Shown here: piece after piece, positions 32,130 to 44,393 of the stretch
Layout: every line of letters begins with the position of its first letter
Numbering within the stretch: position 1 is the first letter of the stretch
Source: Molossus alvarezi
Taxonomy: Eukaryota; Chordata; Mammalia; Chiroptera; Molossidae
Direction of reading: 5' to 3'
DNA length: 64,000 nt
Assembly: GCA_037176705.1 (NCBI GenBank)
Contig: CM073897.1
Span: forward strand, 43,526,488 to 43,590,487
Notes under the pieces: generated by a model
What the model was told of the DNA's origin: nothing
Database searches by the model: none
The model's input: the letters and a program-made list of their open reading frames with translations, nothing else
Position numbers and translations under genes: made by a program

Positions 32130-33250
32130 CTTCCTTTTTCTTTAAACATTCCTCAGTCTTAAGGGCTGGGGTGGCACAGGTGCAGTGCTGTCTCTGTAAA
32201 ATTACTCAAGGTTGCATTAATCACCAATCTGACTTAAGGGAGCAGACCTAGTTTTAAGCTGATCAATATGATTGGTATTTTGTTACACAACTTTTAGGAA
32301 ATTGGAGTTTTTCAGTGCTCATTTGTACATAGGGTATATACATCCTTCTCTTATTTCATGGTTCCTTGTCCCCACTGATTTACTATCTGATACAAAAGAA
32401 CCCAACCCCCAAATCAGTTGCCATTTGCATTCATTTTTTTTCTCTCAATAAAATATATTAATCATAATGTGTGTGATAAGTGCTACGTATACAGAGGTCA
32501 ACAAAACAAACAGTTTCTGGTTTTTTGTAGGGCACTTCAGAAAGGTAGGTATAAAAGATAAACTGTAATATCGTAATTCAGTGAGTTTGGAATTGCACCT
32601 TAATCATAGAGAAAAATAACTAACACATACAGAACATTATAATTGTCATCAGAGAGACCTAAGTAAAGTTCTGCATGGATTCTGAGAAGGAAGAGGTGCT
32701 TCTGCCACGAGGATTAAGTAAGGCTTCTTGGGAGAGTCTGCACTGGAGAGGGATCCTGAGTGAGTGTTGGATTTGGATGTGAGTATACAGGGGTGGAGAA
32801 CACTCCAGGCTGCGAGAACATCATGACAAAGTTGGTGAGATAGAAAAATTTGGGGTGTGACAACGTAAGAGGAAAAGGTCAGTTCTGTTAGCATGAAGGG
32901 CACGATGAAGACATAGGCCTGTGACAGCTTTTGGAAGGTCTGGAAAGTAAGTCTAAGACATTTGGCATAAATCAGATTTCTATTTTAGGAAAATTACCCT
33001 GGTAGTTGTGGTGTGGAGAGTGACTATAAGCCATAAAATTATTTTGATAAAAAGGTAAGTGCCATATATATTCCAACTCTTAGTAATATCCCGAGCATCT
33101 GAGGACTCCAGTTTTCAGTTTCTATCTCTACACTGACTTGGTGACTGGCTAGATTTATATTGAAATCTAAGATTTATTGACTAAATACCAGTGTTAGCAA
33201 CAGTGGTTAACAATTGTAACATGACACTTGTTCTTTAAGAAAGAGCCTTA
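32130..33250. other. Intron sequence with an ancient-repeat stretch
   Basis: Around 32640-33000 (AAGGCTTCTTGGGAGAGTCT, ACACTCCAGGCTGCGAGAAC, AAATTACCCTGGTAGTTGTG) resembles the old repeat at 1890-2470. The rest is unrecognised. No exon is supported. Confidence 0.4.
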
Positions 33251-33251
33251 A

Positions 33252-33505
33252 GCCCTGGCCGGTTTGGCTCAGCGGTTAGAGCGTCGGCCTGCGGTCCTGA
33301 GAGACCCAGGTTCGGTTCCCGCTAAGGGCGCATACCTCAGTTACAGTTTGTCCCCGGCCCTGGTCGGTCGTGTGGGTGGCAGCCACTCGATGTGTTCCTT
33401 TCACATCGATGTTTCTCTCTCTCTCTCTGTTCCTCTCTCTCCCTCCCACTCTATCTGAACAAAAAATGGAAAAAAATGTCCTTGGGTGAGGATAAAAAAA
33501 AAAAA
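33252..33505 (+). mobile_element. Ves SINE, first of a tandem pair
   Basis: Full Ves after AAGAAAGAGCCTTAA. The A-tail is followed by AAGAAAGCCTT and then immediately by another Ves. Confidence 0.94.
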
Positions 33506-33514
33506 GAAAGCCTT

Positions 33515-33750
33515 GCCCTGGCCAGTTTGGCTCAGCGGTTAGAGCGTCGGCCTGTGGTCCGGAGAGGCCCGGGTTCGGTTCCCGCTAAGGGCACGTACTT
33601 CGGTTGCAGTTTGTCCCCGGCCCTGGATGGTCGTGCGGTGGCAGCCACTCGATGTGTCCCTTCACGTCGATGTTTCTCTCTCTCTCCTCCTCCCACTCTA
33701 TCTGTACAAAAAATGGAAAAATATCCTCGGGTGAGGATTAAAAAAAAAAA
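33515..33750 (+). mobile_element. Ves SINE, second of a tandem pair
   Basis: Starts GCCCTGGCCAGTTTGGCTCA, with a slightly shortened body. It ends in poly-A followed by AAGAAAGCCTTAAAA, the third copy of the target word. Confidence 0.93.
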
Positions 33751-34162
33751 GAAAGCCTTAAAATGACCCTGGGAAGACCTGGCCTCTGACCTCTGTTCTC
33801 TGACAAATGGTAATACGAGGAATAAGGTCCATCCCAGGGAAAAGGAATTGGTAGGAACTCAGGAAGGATATCAGTGTGGTGGTTTGTTATGAAATTCCAG
33901 AGAAAATAATAATTAATTCTTCCTGGGGGTGCTGGTACAGGTTACGAATAAGAGGTGACATACGAACTGGCTTTGAAAGGTCACCGGCATGGGGAGGGAG
34001 AGCTTCTCAGACAGAGGAACAGCGTGGCAAGCTCCCAGCGGTTGAAAAGCACAAGGATAGCAAGAAGTGAATGTAGTGAAAGGCATTTGAACACAGAACA
34101 GTGCTGTGGGCCACAGCTTGGTGATTTCAAAATAACCTCCTTTTTCTTCTTTGCCTTGTCAG

Positions 34163-34222
34163 ATACTTGGATTTTTGTTGGTTTGGGAAGGGTATGAACT
34201 GTACCTGCACTGGAATCATAAG
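34163..34222 (+). CDS. GDPD4: GDPD-family membrane phosphodiesterase, exon c
   Basis: A 60-bp phase 0-0 exon: acceptor CTTTGCCTTGTCAG, donor AAG|GTAGGA. It encodes exactly ILGFLLVWEGYELYLHWNHK, the end of the second hydrophobic segment and the loop before the next helix. The 'LHLH..HK'-like ending corresponds to the same loop in GDE2/GDE3. It joins in frame with 30682 on the left and 54038 on the right. Confidence 0.85.
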
Positions 34223-35238
34223 GTAGGACATCTGAATCTTCATAGGAGATCTTAGACCAGGACAGAATGTCCCTTTGGCACTCAGTGTTCTGTACAGAGT
34301 CGTGCTTTCTTCATTGTTCCCCTTAGAAAAAAGTAATCTACTTACCCTGTTTTAACAGAAATTAAAATTCTAACAGGTGTCACTGATTTACTGAAGGATC
34401 TGAACCCACACTTTATTTTTTCTTACCACTCCTTATTAAACTTACTCTGTGACTCTCTTCTTCCCATCCCAGTAAAGTCTTAGGCAAGCTCCATTACTTT
34501 CCCAGTCCTATAATAGTATCAAGAACATTCTCATGTCAGTCATTGAAAATTCAGTTCATTGTAATAACCCAGACTCCAACTTTATAAGACTTTCCCCCTC
34601 CCCTGCTGCTGGAAGCCTGTGCTGGTAGAGAGAGCATGATGGTCCTTTTACCTCTCTTTCACCAAAGGAGGGCTCAGGGGGAGTAGGAAACAGAATAAAA
34701 GAACACAGTCCCATAAGGAAGGGCAAGAGGGTCATCTGGAGTTGATCCATCAGGACCAGGTAAATGCACAGTTGTTGGTTCTTTACCCCATGACCCTTTT
34801 CTATGTGTATTTTCAGAGACCCTTCTGCTGAGAATCTCGACTTCAATTCTCTTGGTGGAGTCAATGCCTGTCCTCCTATACCCCCTGAAATTTATCTGGT
34901 TGGGTCCTTTCATTTGGAGCTTTTAAAAATGGTGCCAGCTTGCCTTCTGTCAAAGGATCCGTGTTTGGTCCCCAGACAACAGGCATCGTTGCCCCACCAT
35001 CTGTGAACATGCAGGTCATTTTCAACATAGCCTCCCTCATTTCGTTCTACTGTGCTTGCGCAGCTCCACCCACAGCCTCTTACTCTTTTATAGACTGTTT
35101 CAGGCATGGGTTCGATACATTTCTCTGTGTATCCAAAATCCAGGAACATGTTAAACTCTCTGAGTGGTTCCCTTAAATTTATTCTTACTCTAGTCTGACA
35201 TATCAACTGGAAACATAAATTTAAGAGTTGTTAGAATG
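34223..35238. other. Start of 20-kb intron, nothing recognised
   Basis: Unique-looking intron sequence. No exon in the required phase, RNA gene or repeat could be supported. Confidence 0.4.
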
Positions 35239-35525
35239 GCCTAGGCCAGTTTGGCTTAGCGGTTATAGCTTTGGCCTGTGGACCTTAGAGTCCCGGGTTC
35301 AGTTCCTGCTAAGGGCACGTGCCTTGGCTGCAGTTTGTCCCTGGCCCTGGTTGGGGTTGTGTGGGTGGCAGGTACTCGATGTGTCCCTTTCACATCGATG
35401 TGTCTCTCTTTCTCCCTCCCACTCTCTCTCTTTCTCCCTCCCACTCTATCTGAACAAAAAAATGGAAAAATGTCCTCAGGTGAGGATTTAAAAAAAAATG
35501 TCCTTGGGTGAGGATAAAAAAAAAA
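35239..35525 (+). mobile_element. Ves SINE with duplicated 3' tail
   Basis: Starts GCCTAGGCCAGTTTGGCTTA. The CT-rich block is repeated (CTCTCTTTCTCCCTCCCACT twice). The 3' motif also occurs twice (TGTCCTCAGGTGAGGATTTA then TGTCCTTGGGTGAGGATAAA). Flanks AGTTGTTAGAAT and AGTTAGAAT mark the insertion. Confidence 0.88.
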
Positions 35526-37909
35526 GTTAGAATAGAGAATGACAACATGAGAGATTCCCTTGGTCTCTCCCCTATGAGTTACAATAATCTGTACAGCCCT
35601 ATCTCAACAAAGGATTCCCTGCTCAATGCACAGATACGCCTGAGAGATCTGTGCATTGAAACATCTAAAGGTGGGCAAGTGAATCCAAAGGTGGAGGTGA
35701 AAAAGGAGTGGGGCTCATATGAGCCAGAAGTGCAGCTGGGCAGCCAGGAGCTCACTCAGCACTCAGCTCAGGGAGGGGAGGAATGTGGTTGTCGCTGACA
35801 CCCCCTTCAGCCAGGAGGATTGGAGAGACTTGGTGGGCACTCCTGCAGCAGTGAGTATCACTAGCTGTGGCTGAGCCCAGAGTACTGGCCAAGAACATAG
35901 CTCCAGAGAGCGGCCAAGGTTGTCTTCTGGCGGCTGGCAATGCAGACAGTGAAACAAAGCCACAAAGCCTGGCCGCCTTCTGAGATTAACCTTCCTGAGA
36001 TTGCCTCACTTTGCCCTTTATGTCAGGTTGTGGACCACATTAACTGTATGCTGGAGAACACACGCCTAAGATTTAATACTGCAGAATCACATTTTTCCCT
36101 GAGCAAAGGGTACACTTTGTGACTAGAACACAGGGGGATCCCAGGGAGGTTGAGGCTGCCATTACTGAGCACAATACAACAAAGAACCTGGAGGGATCCT
36201 TCAGCCCACTTGGACCCTGATGCATGGTGGCCACACTGACCACAGAGGCCATGAGAGGCAGTGCTGGGATCTCACAGGGCTAAAAAAACAAAAACAACAA
36301 AAACAACTTGTGATTCAGCGCCACCTACTGGAAAGTAGTAGAAAGACCTCTTTGTGTTAATCTGCTAGAAAAGTATAATCTACACATCAATGCCTAGACA
36401 GAGAAGAAAGTACATCAAATACCATGAATAACCAAGGTAATGAGACAGCTCAAGAAAATGAAAAGTCTCCAGAAAAGAAACTGAGGGACATAGAAATATG
36501 TAACCTAAATGACAGAAAATTCAAAATTGCAGTTCTGAAAATACTCAACAAGATGTGAGAAAATACAGACAGGCAATTTAGCAAGCTCACAAAACAAAAA
36601 ACAAAACAATTGCTTCACCAAAGAGATTGAAACTTTAGAAAAGAACCAAACATAAATCCTGGAGATGAAGAATTCACCTAAAGAGATGAAGAATGAACTA
36701 GTGAGCATAGGAAACAGAGCAAATCAAATGGAGGAAAGGATCAGTGATATCGAAGGTAGAAATCTAGAAAACATGCAGAGGGAAGAAGAGAGAGACTTGG
36801 ACATAAAATAGAAAGAACTTTATGAGAACTATTTGACTCCATCAGAAAGAGTAATTTATAACTAATAGGCATACCAGAAAAAGAAAAGAGGGAGAAGGGA
36901 GCAGAGAGCCTATTCAAACAAGTAGTGGATGAAAACTTCCCAAATCTATGGGAAAAACTGGATCCTTGAATTCAAGAAGCAAACAGAACACCTAGTTACC
37001 TCCATGCAAAAAAGGCCTTCTCCAGAGCACATAGTATTAAAAGTCTCCAAAATTAATGACAGAGAAAGGATCCTCAAAGTAGCAGGGAGAAAAAGAAAGT
37101 AACCTATAAAAGAAAACCCATTGGGTTATCATTGGACTTCTCAGCAGAAACTCTATAAGCCAGAAGAGAGTAGAATCAAATATTTAACCTACTGAAAAAG
37201 AGAAATTACCAGCCAAGAATAATATATCCTACAAAGTTATCTTTTAAATATGAAGGAGAAATAAAGACTTTTCCAGACATACAGAAGTTGAAGGAATTCA
37301 TCACCAGAAGACCTCCATTTCAGGAAATACTCAAGGAGGTCATTCTACCTGAAATAAAAAACAGAAGATCACAAATCTCTGAATAAGATCACCAACAAAC
37401 TTACAGCATAAAGAGATAATTTGTGACAACCAAAACATAAAAGGAGGGGAAGGAGGAATGGTCTGAATTGGCAAAGGATGGAGGCCAGATATATTCAAAA
37501 GAAAAAGTTATAAAACTTTCTTTTTCATAAATCTAATAAACACACACACACACATGCACCAAAACTGAGACATTTAGCATAGAAAAAGAGGAAATAAGTT
37601 TGGAATACCACCAAACAAAAATAACACACAGAAACATGAAGGAAAATAACCAATGGAGGCATAGAGCTACCAGAAAACAAAAGATAAAATGGGTATAGGA
37701 AATCCTCATACATCAATAATTATCCTAAATGTAAATAGACTGAATTCACCAATAAAGAATCACAGAGTAGCAAATTGGATGAAATAACAAAACTGAACCG
37801 TATGCTACCTTCAGGAGACACACCTAAGCTGCAAAGACAAAAGTCGATTCAAAGTGAAAGGGTGGAAAATAATTCTCCAAGCAAATAACACCCATAAAAA
37901 AACAAGTAT

Positions 37910-38147
37910 GCCCTGGCCGGTTTGGCTCAGCGGTTAGAGCATTGGCCTGCGGTCCGGAGAGACCCGGGTTCGGTTCCCGCTAAGGGCGCGTACCTCGGTT
38001 GCAGTTTGTCCCCGGCCCTGGTTGGTCGTGCGGGTGGCAGCCACTCAATGTGTCCCTTTCATGTTGATGTTTCTCTCTCTCTCTCTCTCTCCCCTCTCTC
38101 TCCCTCCCACTCTAACTGTACCAAAAAACAAAAAACAAACAAACAAA
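37910..38147 (+). mobile_element. Ves SINE
   Basis: Full Ves within the old L1 ORF2, flanked by AAAAAACAAGTAT and AAAAAACTAGTAT. The tail is CAAAAAACAAAC-rich. Confidence 0.93.
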
Positions 38148-39582
38148 AAAACTAGTATATCCATACTTATATCTGACAAAATAGATTTCAAGATAAAGGT
38201 AACAAGAGACAAAGATGAATATTTTATAATGATAAAGGGGACACTACATCAAGACATAACACTTCTCAATATATATGCACCCAGTTAGAGACACTGAAAT
38301 ATTTAAAGCAATTACTCAGAGAACTAAAGGGGAAACCAACCAAAACACAATCATAGTTAGGGACCTTAGTACTCTATTGACAGCTTTAGATAGATCATCC
38401 AAATATAAAATCAATAAAAAATAACCCTAAATAACACATTAGACTAAATGGACATAATTGACATTTACAGAGCCTTTTATCCAGAATAACAGATTGTACC
38501 TTATTCTCCAGTGCACATGGAACATTCCTAGGGACAGACCATATGTTGGTTCACAAAACTAGCCTCAACAAATTCAAGAAGATTGAAATGATGCTAAGCT
38601 TATTGTCTAACCACAGTGCCTTGAAATTACAAATCAACTGCAAAAAGGAAATAAAGAAACCCACAAATATGTGGAGATTAAACAACATACTACTAAAAAT
38701 GACTGGTCAAAGAAGAAATAAAAGGTGAGATCATAAGATATATAGAGACAAAAAAGATATATAGAGGCAACCCAAAATCAGCAGGAGAAAATAAATAATA
38801 AAATTTAGAGCAGAATTGAATGATACAGAGAACAAAAAGACTATACAAAAAATATAGCAAAGAGCTGGTTCTTTGAAAATATTAATAAAATTAATAACCC
38901 CCTGGCTAGACTCACTAAGGAAAAAAGAAAAGATTCAAACAAAATTAGAAATAAAAGAGACATCACAGGTATACAAATGATCATACTAGAATACTAAGAA
39001 AGATTGTATGCCACCAAATTCAACCACCTAGAAGAAATAATAAGCTTCTAGAAACATATAACCTTCCTAGACTGAACCAGAAAGAACTGGAAAATCTAAA
39101 TAGACTGATCAGCACTGAAGAAATTGAAACAACCATTGAAAAACTCCCCAAAAATAAAAGTCCAGGACCAAATGGCTTCACTAGTGAATTCTGCCAAACA
39201 TTCAAAGATTTGAAAACTATCCTTCTCAAACTCTTCTAAAAATTGAAGAAGAGGCAATGCTTCCTAACACATTATATGAGGCCAGCATAACCCTAATCCT
39301 AAAATCTGACAAGGATAACACAAAAAAAGAAAACTACAGAGCAGTATCTCTGATGAATATAGATGCAAAAATTCTAAACAAAATACGAACAAATTAAATA
39401 CAACAGTACATTAAAAAAAATAATAAATCATGATCAAATGGGGTTCATTCATTCTAGGGGCACACGGATGGTTCAATATACACAAATCAATCAATGTAAT
39501 ACACCCCATTAATTTAAAAAAGGGTAAAAATCATATGATCTTATCAATAGATGCAGAAAAAGCATTTGATAAGAACGTCCAT

Positions 39583-39732
39583 TTATGATTAAAACACTTA
39601 AGAAAATAGGTATAGAAGGAAAGAAAGTATCTCAACATAATAAAGGCCATGTATGACTTATGATTAAAACACTTAAGAAAATAGGTATAGAAGGAAAGAA
39701 AGTATTTCAACATAATAAAGGCCATGTATGAC
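39583..39732 (+). repeat. 75-bp tandem duplication inside old L1 ORF2
   Basis: TTATGATTAAAACACTTAAG … CATGTATGAC occurs twice head to tail with a 75-bp period and one visible difference (GTATCTCAAC versus GTATTTCAAC). The period equals 25 codons. It lies just upstream of the reverse transcriptase catalytic box. Confidence 0.9.
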
Positions 39733-40303
39733 CAATACTCAGCCAATAAACTCAGTGGTGAAAAACTGAAAGTTTTCCCTCTAAAATCGGGAACAAGACA
39801 ATGATGCCCACTCTTATTGAACATAGCTCTGGAAGTTCTAGCCAGAGCAATCAAGCAAGAGAATGCAAGAGAAGGCATCCAAATTGGGAAGGAAGAAGTA
39901 AAAGTGTCACTATTTGTAGATGATATGATTCTGTACATAGAAAACCCTAAAGACTCCACCAAAAGAACTACTAGAAACAATAAAATAAAGTTGCAGGATA
40001 CAAAATCATTGTACAAAAATCCACTGCTTTCCTATATACTAACAATGAAACTTTAGAAAAAGACATGAAAAGTAATTCCTTTTGTAATTGCAACCAAAAA
40101 GAATAAAATAACTAGGAATAAATGTAACAAAGGATGTGAAAGACTTATATACTGAAAACTACAAAGCATTGTTGAAAGAGATTGAAAAAGACACAACAAA
40201 ATGGAAAAATATTTTGTGTTCATAGATTGGAAGAATCAACATAGTTAAAATGGCCAAAAACAATATACAGATTCAGTGCAATCGATCAAAATCCCAATGT
40301 CCT

Positions 40304-40545
40304 TTTTTTTTTATCCTCACCCAAGGACATTTTTTCATTTTTTGTTCAGATAGAGTGGGAGGGAGAGAGAGAGAGAAAAAAAAACACATCAACATGAAAG
40401 GGACATGAGTGGTTGCCACCCACACAACCCAACCAGGGCTGGGGACAAACTACAACTGAGGTATGTGCCCTTAGCGGGAACCGAACCCAGGTCTCTCTGG
40501 ACTGCAGGCTGATGCTCTAAACTGCTGAGCCAAACTGGCCAGGGC
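40304..40545 (-). mobile_element. Ves SINE
   Basis: Minus-strand Ves in the old L1, flanked by CCCAATGTC on both sides. It shows more changes than average (CATGAGTGG lacks the usual ACATCG), so it is somewhat older. Confidence 0.92.
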
Positions 40546-41317
40546 CCAATGTCATTTTAAAAATAAATAGAAAACCATCAGATTTGTATGGAACCACGAG
40601 AGACCCAGAATAGCCAAAACAATCTTGAGAAAAACGAATGAAGCTGGAGGTATCACATTACCTGACTTAAATATACTACAGAGCTATAATAATCAAAACA
40701 GCATGGTATTGGCAGAAAAACAGACACACAGATCAATGGAACAGAATTGAGAACCCAGAAATAAAACCACACTTATATGGGCAGATAATTTTCAACAAAG
40801 GAGCCAGAATTGCACAATGGAGAAAAGAAAGCCTCTTCAATAAATGGTGCTGGGAAAACTGGAAGGCCTCATGCAAAAGAATGAAACTTGATTATAGTTT
40901 GTCTCCATGTACAAAAATTAATTCAAAATGGATCAAAGACAAATATAAAATCTGAAACAATAAATTACATAGAAGAAAACATAGGTACTAAATTTATGGA
41001 CCTTGGTCACAGAAAACATTTTATGAATTTGACCCAAAAGGCAAGGGAAATAAAGGCTATAATAAATGAATTGGACTATATCAAACTAAAAAGCTTCTGC
41101 AGAGGAAGAGGAAATGGCGGCGAAGTGAATGGAGCTACACAGACCATCTCCCAGGACCAAACTGGATTTACAATGAAAATAAAGGCAAATCCTCAGGAAG
41201 GGGCAACCGAAAGACACCTTGGAGGACCACATAAACAGGGACACCGACTCAATCCTGGTAGGCTTGCGAGGACGCGAGAGGGGGCTGGGAGCCCACATTC
41301 CGCAGCGGCCTGGGCAG

Positions 41318-41830
41318 GGACCAGGGAACTCGGTGGGAAGTTGCTGCTGCCGCCTCGGCTGCGACCCCGCCTGAGTCCTGTGAACTCTGTTGCCTGCTAA
41401 GCCCTCGGCTGGTGTCACACGGACTCGCGGGGACCAGGGGACTCGGCAGGACCAGGGGGCTCAGCGGTAAGTTGCTGCTACCGCCTGCCCGCATGAGTCC
41501 TGCGAACTCTGTTGGCTGGTGCCGCACAGACTCGCTAGGACCAGAGGACTCAGCAGGACCAGGGGGCTCAGTGGGAAGTTGCTGCTACCACCTACCTTGC
41601 GACCCCGCATGAGTCTGGGGAACTCTGTTGCCTGCTAAGCCCTCCACTGGTGCCACATGGACTGGCTGGGACCACGGGACTTGGCGGGACGCTGCTACCA
41701 AGGCTGAGTCCCGTGAACTCTGCGTGCTAAGCCCTCGGCTGGTGCCGAATGAACTCACAGGGACCAGGGGACTCTGCTAGAAGCTGCTGCCACCTCGGCA
41801 GAGTCCCGCTACCGCAGCTCAGTCCAGGGG
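41318..41830 (+). promoter_or_regulatory. L1 5' UTR tandem monomer array
   Basis: About five imperfect GC-rich units of roughly 90-120 bp. Each begins near GGGACCAGGGGACTCGG, passes through GTTGCTGCTACC and AGTCCTG.GAACTCTGTTG, and ends GCTAAGCCCTCGGCTGGTGC. Tandem monomers in L1 5' UTRs are known as promoter units in rodents. Whether these act so is inference. Confidence 0.72.
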
Positions 41831-42487
41831 TTTGTGCTGAGTGCAATGCCCTGGGCTGGTGCCACAGCCACGGCCGCCCTTGGCTAGAAGCAGCGCCCTC
41901 GGGTTAAAAGTCCCAGGCGGCTCCACGACGCAGAGTCCGGACAGAGGCTAAATTGACAGCAGCCACCCACCTTGGGCTCCGGCAGAGGGAAGGCAGACAG
42001 GACTGGAACTCTGTGGGGACACTCGGGTTTTGGAGGGTGCTAAGAGCTTTTGCTGAGTGCAGCCACACAGGACTGTGGTCATCTTACTCCTTCCCAGGGC
42101 CCTGGGGAGAGGCTGAGGCCCCTCCCTCAGAGATTCAACCCTACCTGGTGGCCATTGAAATGCTAATTGAGGCCCATTAACAACCAGCAGCTGCCCCACC
42201 CTCGGAAAATCCTCTTACACTGAGCACCTGAGGGAGTTTTTCAGGCAAGTCAGAAACCAAGGGTCTTCAGGTGACCTCTACTAATAGCCTCCAGGCAAAA
42301 AAGACTAGAGGATAACTACCATTTCCTGCGCAAGCAACACTAACCAGAAAAGCTAAGACTTGACGGTGGTGTTTAAAGTAGGTCCTCCCTGGCTTATCCA
42401 AACCCAGGAGAGGGTGCCACAAACAGCAGAACACCAACACCCACAGGGAAAATTTGGCAGACTCCAAAGCCCACTGTGATAGCCAAA

Positions 42488-44187
42488 ATGGTGAAAAACA
42501 GAAACAAAAGTCAAATGAAAGAACAAGAGACCTCTACGGAAAATGAGGTAAATGAGGTGCACTTAAGCAAGTTAACAGAACTAGAATTTACAGCCATGAT
42601 CTTGAGGAAGCTCAACAGCATGTGTAAGGATATGAGCACCACGAGTAAAGACATAGAAATGTTGAAAATCAACCAGTTGGAAATTAAAAACCAACAGGAA
42701 GAAATGGAGAATGACATATCAGAAATGGAAAACACATTGGAAGGTTTAAAAAGCAGAGGAGAGGAAGCTGAGGACCGGATCAGTGAATTAGAAGAAAGGC
42801 TAGAAAAAATCAACCAATCAGAAAACCAAAAGGAAAAAATGATTAAAAAACAGGAGGACAGGTTGCATGTGTCGCTTCAGCCGGCGGTAGTGGCGGGAGT
42901 GGAGGCGTCGGCGGCTGTGCGACCGCCTGGGTTTGTGAGATGGCTGCTGACATTTCTGAATCCGGGGGGCATGATTGCAGAGGAGACCCCAGAAGCAATA
43001 CCAAGCTAGATGCAGATTACCCACTCCGAGTCCTTTACTGTGGAGAAAATTCACCCAAACAAGAATCTGGGATTAGTGAGGGTCAAGGAACAGCAGGGGA
43101 AGAAGAAGAGAAGAAAAAACAAAAGAGAGGTGGAAGGGGTCAAATAAAACAAAAAAAGAAGACTGTACCACAAAAGGTTACGATAGCCAAAATACCCAGA
43201 GCAAAGAAGAAATATGTGACAAGAGTGTGTGGCCTTGCAACTTTCGAAATTGATCTTAAAGAAGCACAAAGATTTTTTGCTCAAAAATTCTCCTGTGGTG
43301 CCTCAGTGACAGGGGAGGATGAGATCATCATTCAGGGAGACTTTACAGACGACATCATTGATGTCATTCAGGAAAAATGGCCAGAGGTAGATGATGATAG
43401 CATCAAAGATCTTGGAGAAGTGAAGAAGTGATTTTAAAAGTTTGTCTGTATTTAATGGTCTGAACTGAGAGTTGATACGGCCAAAGGGAGAGAGGCCTTT
43501 TGAAAAAATACATATTTATCCTACAGTAAAACTGTAGAGTACCCTCGCCCTCGGCATTTTCACTGTTCTGTACAAGGCTGCTTGTTTGTTTTTTTTTTAT
43601 TGCCAAAGTCTAATAAACAGGGGAGACTGTCATGCTTATGCATGAAATAGAATTTAGTCAAATAAAAATTTTTGGTCACTTGAAAAAAAAAACACAAAAA
43701 ACAGGAGGACAGCTTAAGAGAACTGTGGGACAACTGGAAACGAAATAATATTCACATCATAGGAGTCCCTGAAGAATAAGGAAATAAGCAAGGGTTAGAG
43801 AATATATTCAAAGAAATTGTGACAGAAAACTTCCCTAATTTGGTGAAGGAAGAAGGCATTCAAGTTCAAGAAGCACAGAGAGCCCCAAGTAAGAAGTACC
43901 CAAACAGACCCACGCCAAGACACATAGTAATCAAAGTGCCAAAAATTAAAGACAAAGAGAGAATCCTAAAAGCAGCAAGAAATAAGCAACAGGTTACCTA
44001 CAAAGGAAACCCCATAAGACTCTCAGCTGACTTCTCACAAGAAACACTACAGGCCAGAAGGGAATGGCATGAAGTAGTCAAGGTCATGAAAAACAAGAAT
44101 CTGAATCCAAGACTACTATACCCAGCAAGGCTATTATTCAAAATAGAAGGTCAAATAAAGAGCTTCCCAGACAAAAAAAATCGCTAA
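42488..44187 (+). pseudogene. L1 ORF1, split by the DENR retrocopy
   Basis: Starts MVKNRNKSQMKEQETSTENE. A long coiled-coil (EEAEDRISELEERLEKINQS) runs to the retrocopy at 42862. The frame resumes after 43712 with the RRM-like part and C-terminal domain (VTYKGNPIRLSADFSQETLQ; NLNPRLLYPARLLFKIEGQI), ending DKKNR near 44187. A stop at 43777 (VPEE-stop) also breaks it. Confidence 0.87.
42862..43695 (+). pseudogene. DENR: DENR processed retrocopy (intron-less, internal segment missing)
   Basis: A retrocopy of the density-regulated re-initiation factor DENR mRNA. It has a 78-bp 5' UTR and an open frame at 42940-43431 (163 codons: [20 protein letters not shown] … [12 protein letters not shown]). 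A 3' UTR with AATAAA near 43611 and 43660 and a short A-tract at 43683-43692 follow. The perfect 17-bp duplication AAAAAACAGGAGGACAG flanks it (42845-42861, 43696-43712). The basic region ([16 protein letters not shown]) and the SUI1 domain ([20 protein letters not shown] … [17 protein letters not shown]) are intact. Recalled mammalian DENR is about 198 residues. Here LRVLYCG is joined directly to ENSPKQE, losing about 35 residues that hold most cysteines of the N-terminal zinc/MCTS1-binding region. Expression is unknown. Confidence 0.93.
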
Positions 44188-44393
44188 GGGAATACATTAG
44201 CACCAAACCAGCACTGCAAGAAATGTTAAAAGGACTGCTGTAATTAGCAGGAGAAATGGGAAGAAAAAGAGAACCACACTAAACAAAAATGGCAATAAAT
44301 AAGTACATATCAACAATCACCTTAAATGTAAATGGACTGAATGCTCCCATAAAAAGACACAGAGTAGCTGATTGGATAAGAAAGCATGACTCA

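Noticed and set aside
42488..43009. 177-codon protein running from L1 ORF1 into the DENR 5' region
   Set aside because: The frame crosses the target duplication at 42845-42861 from ORF1 into retrocopy 5' UTR by chance. The real frames are L1 ORF1 and the DENR start at 42940.
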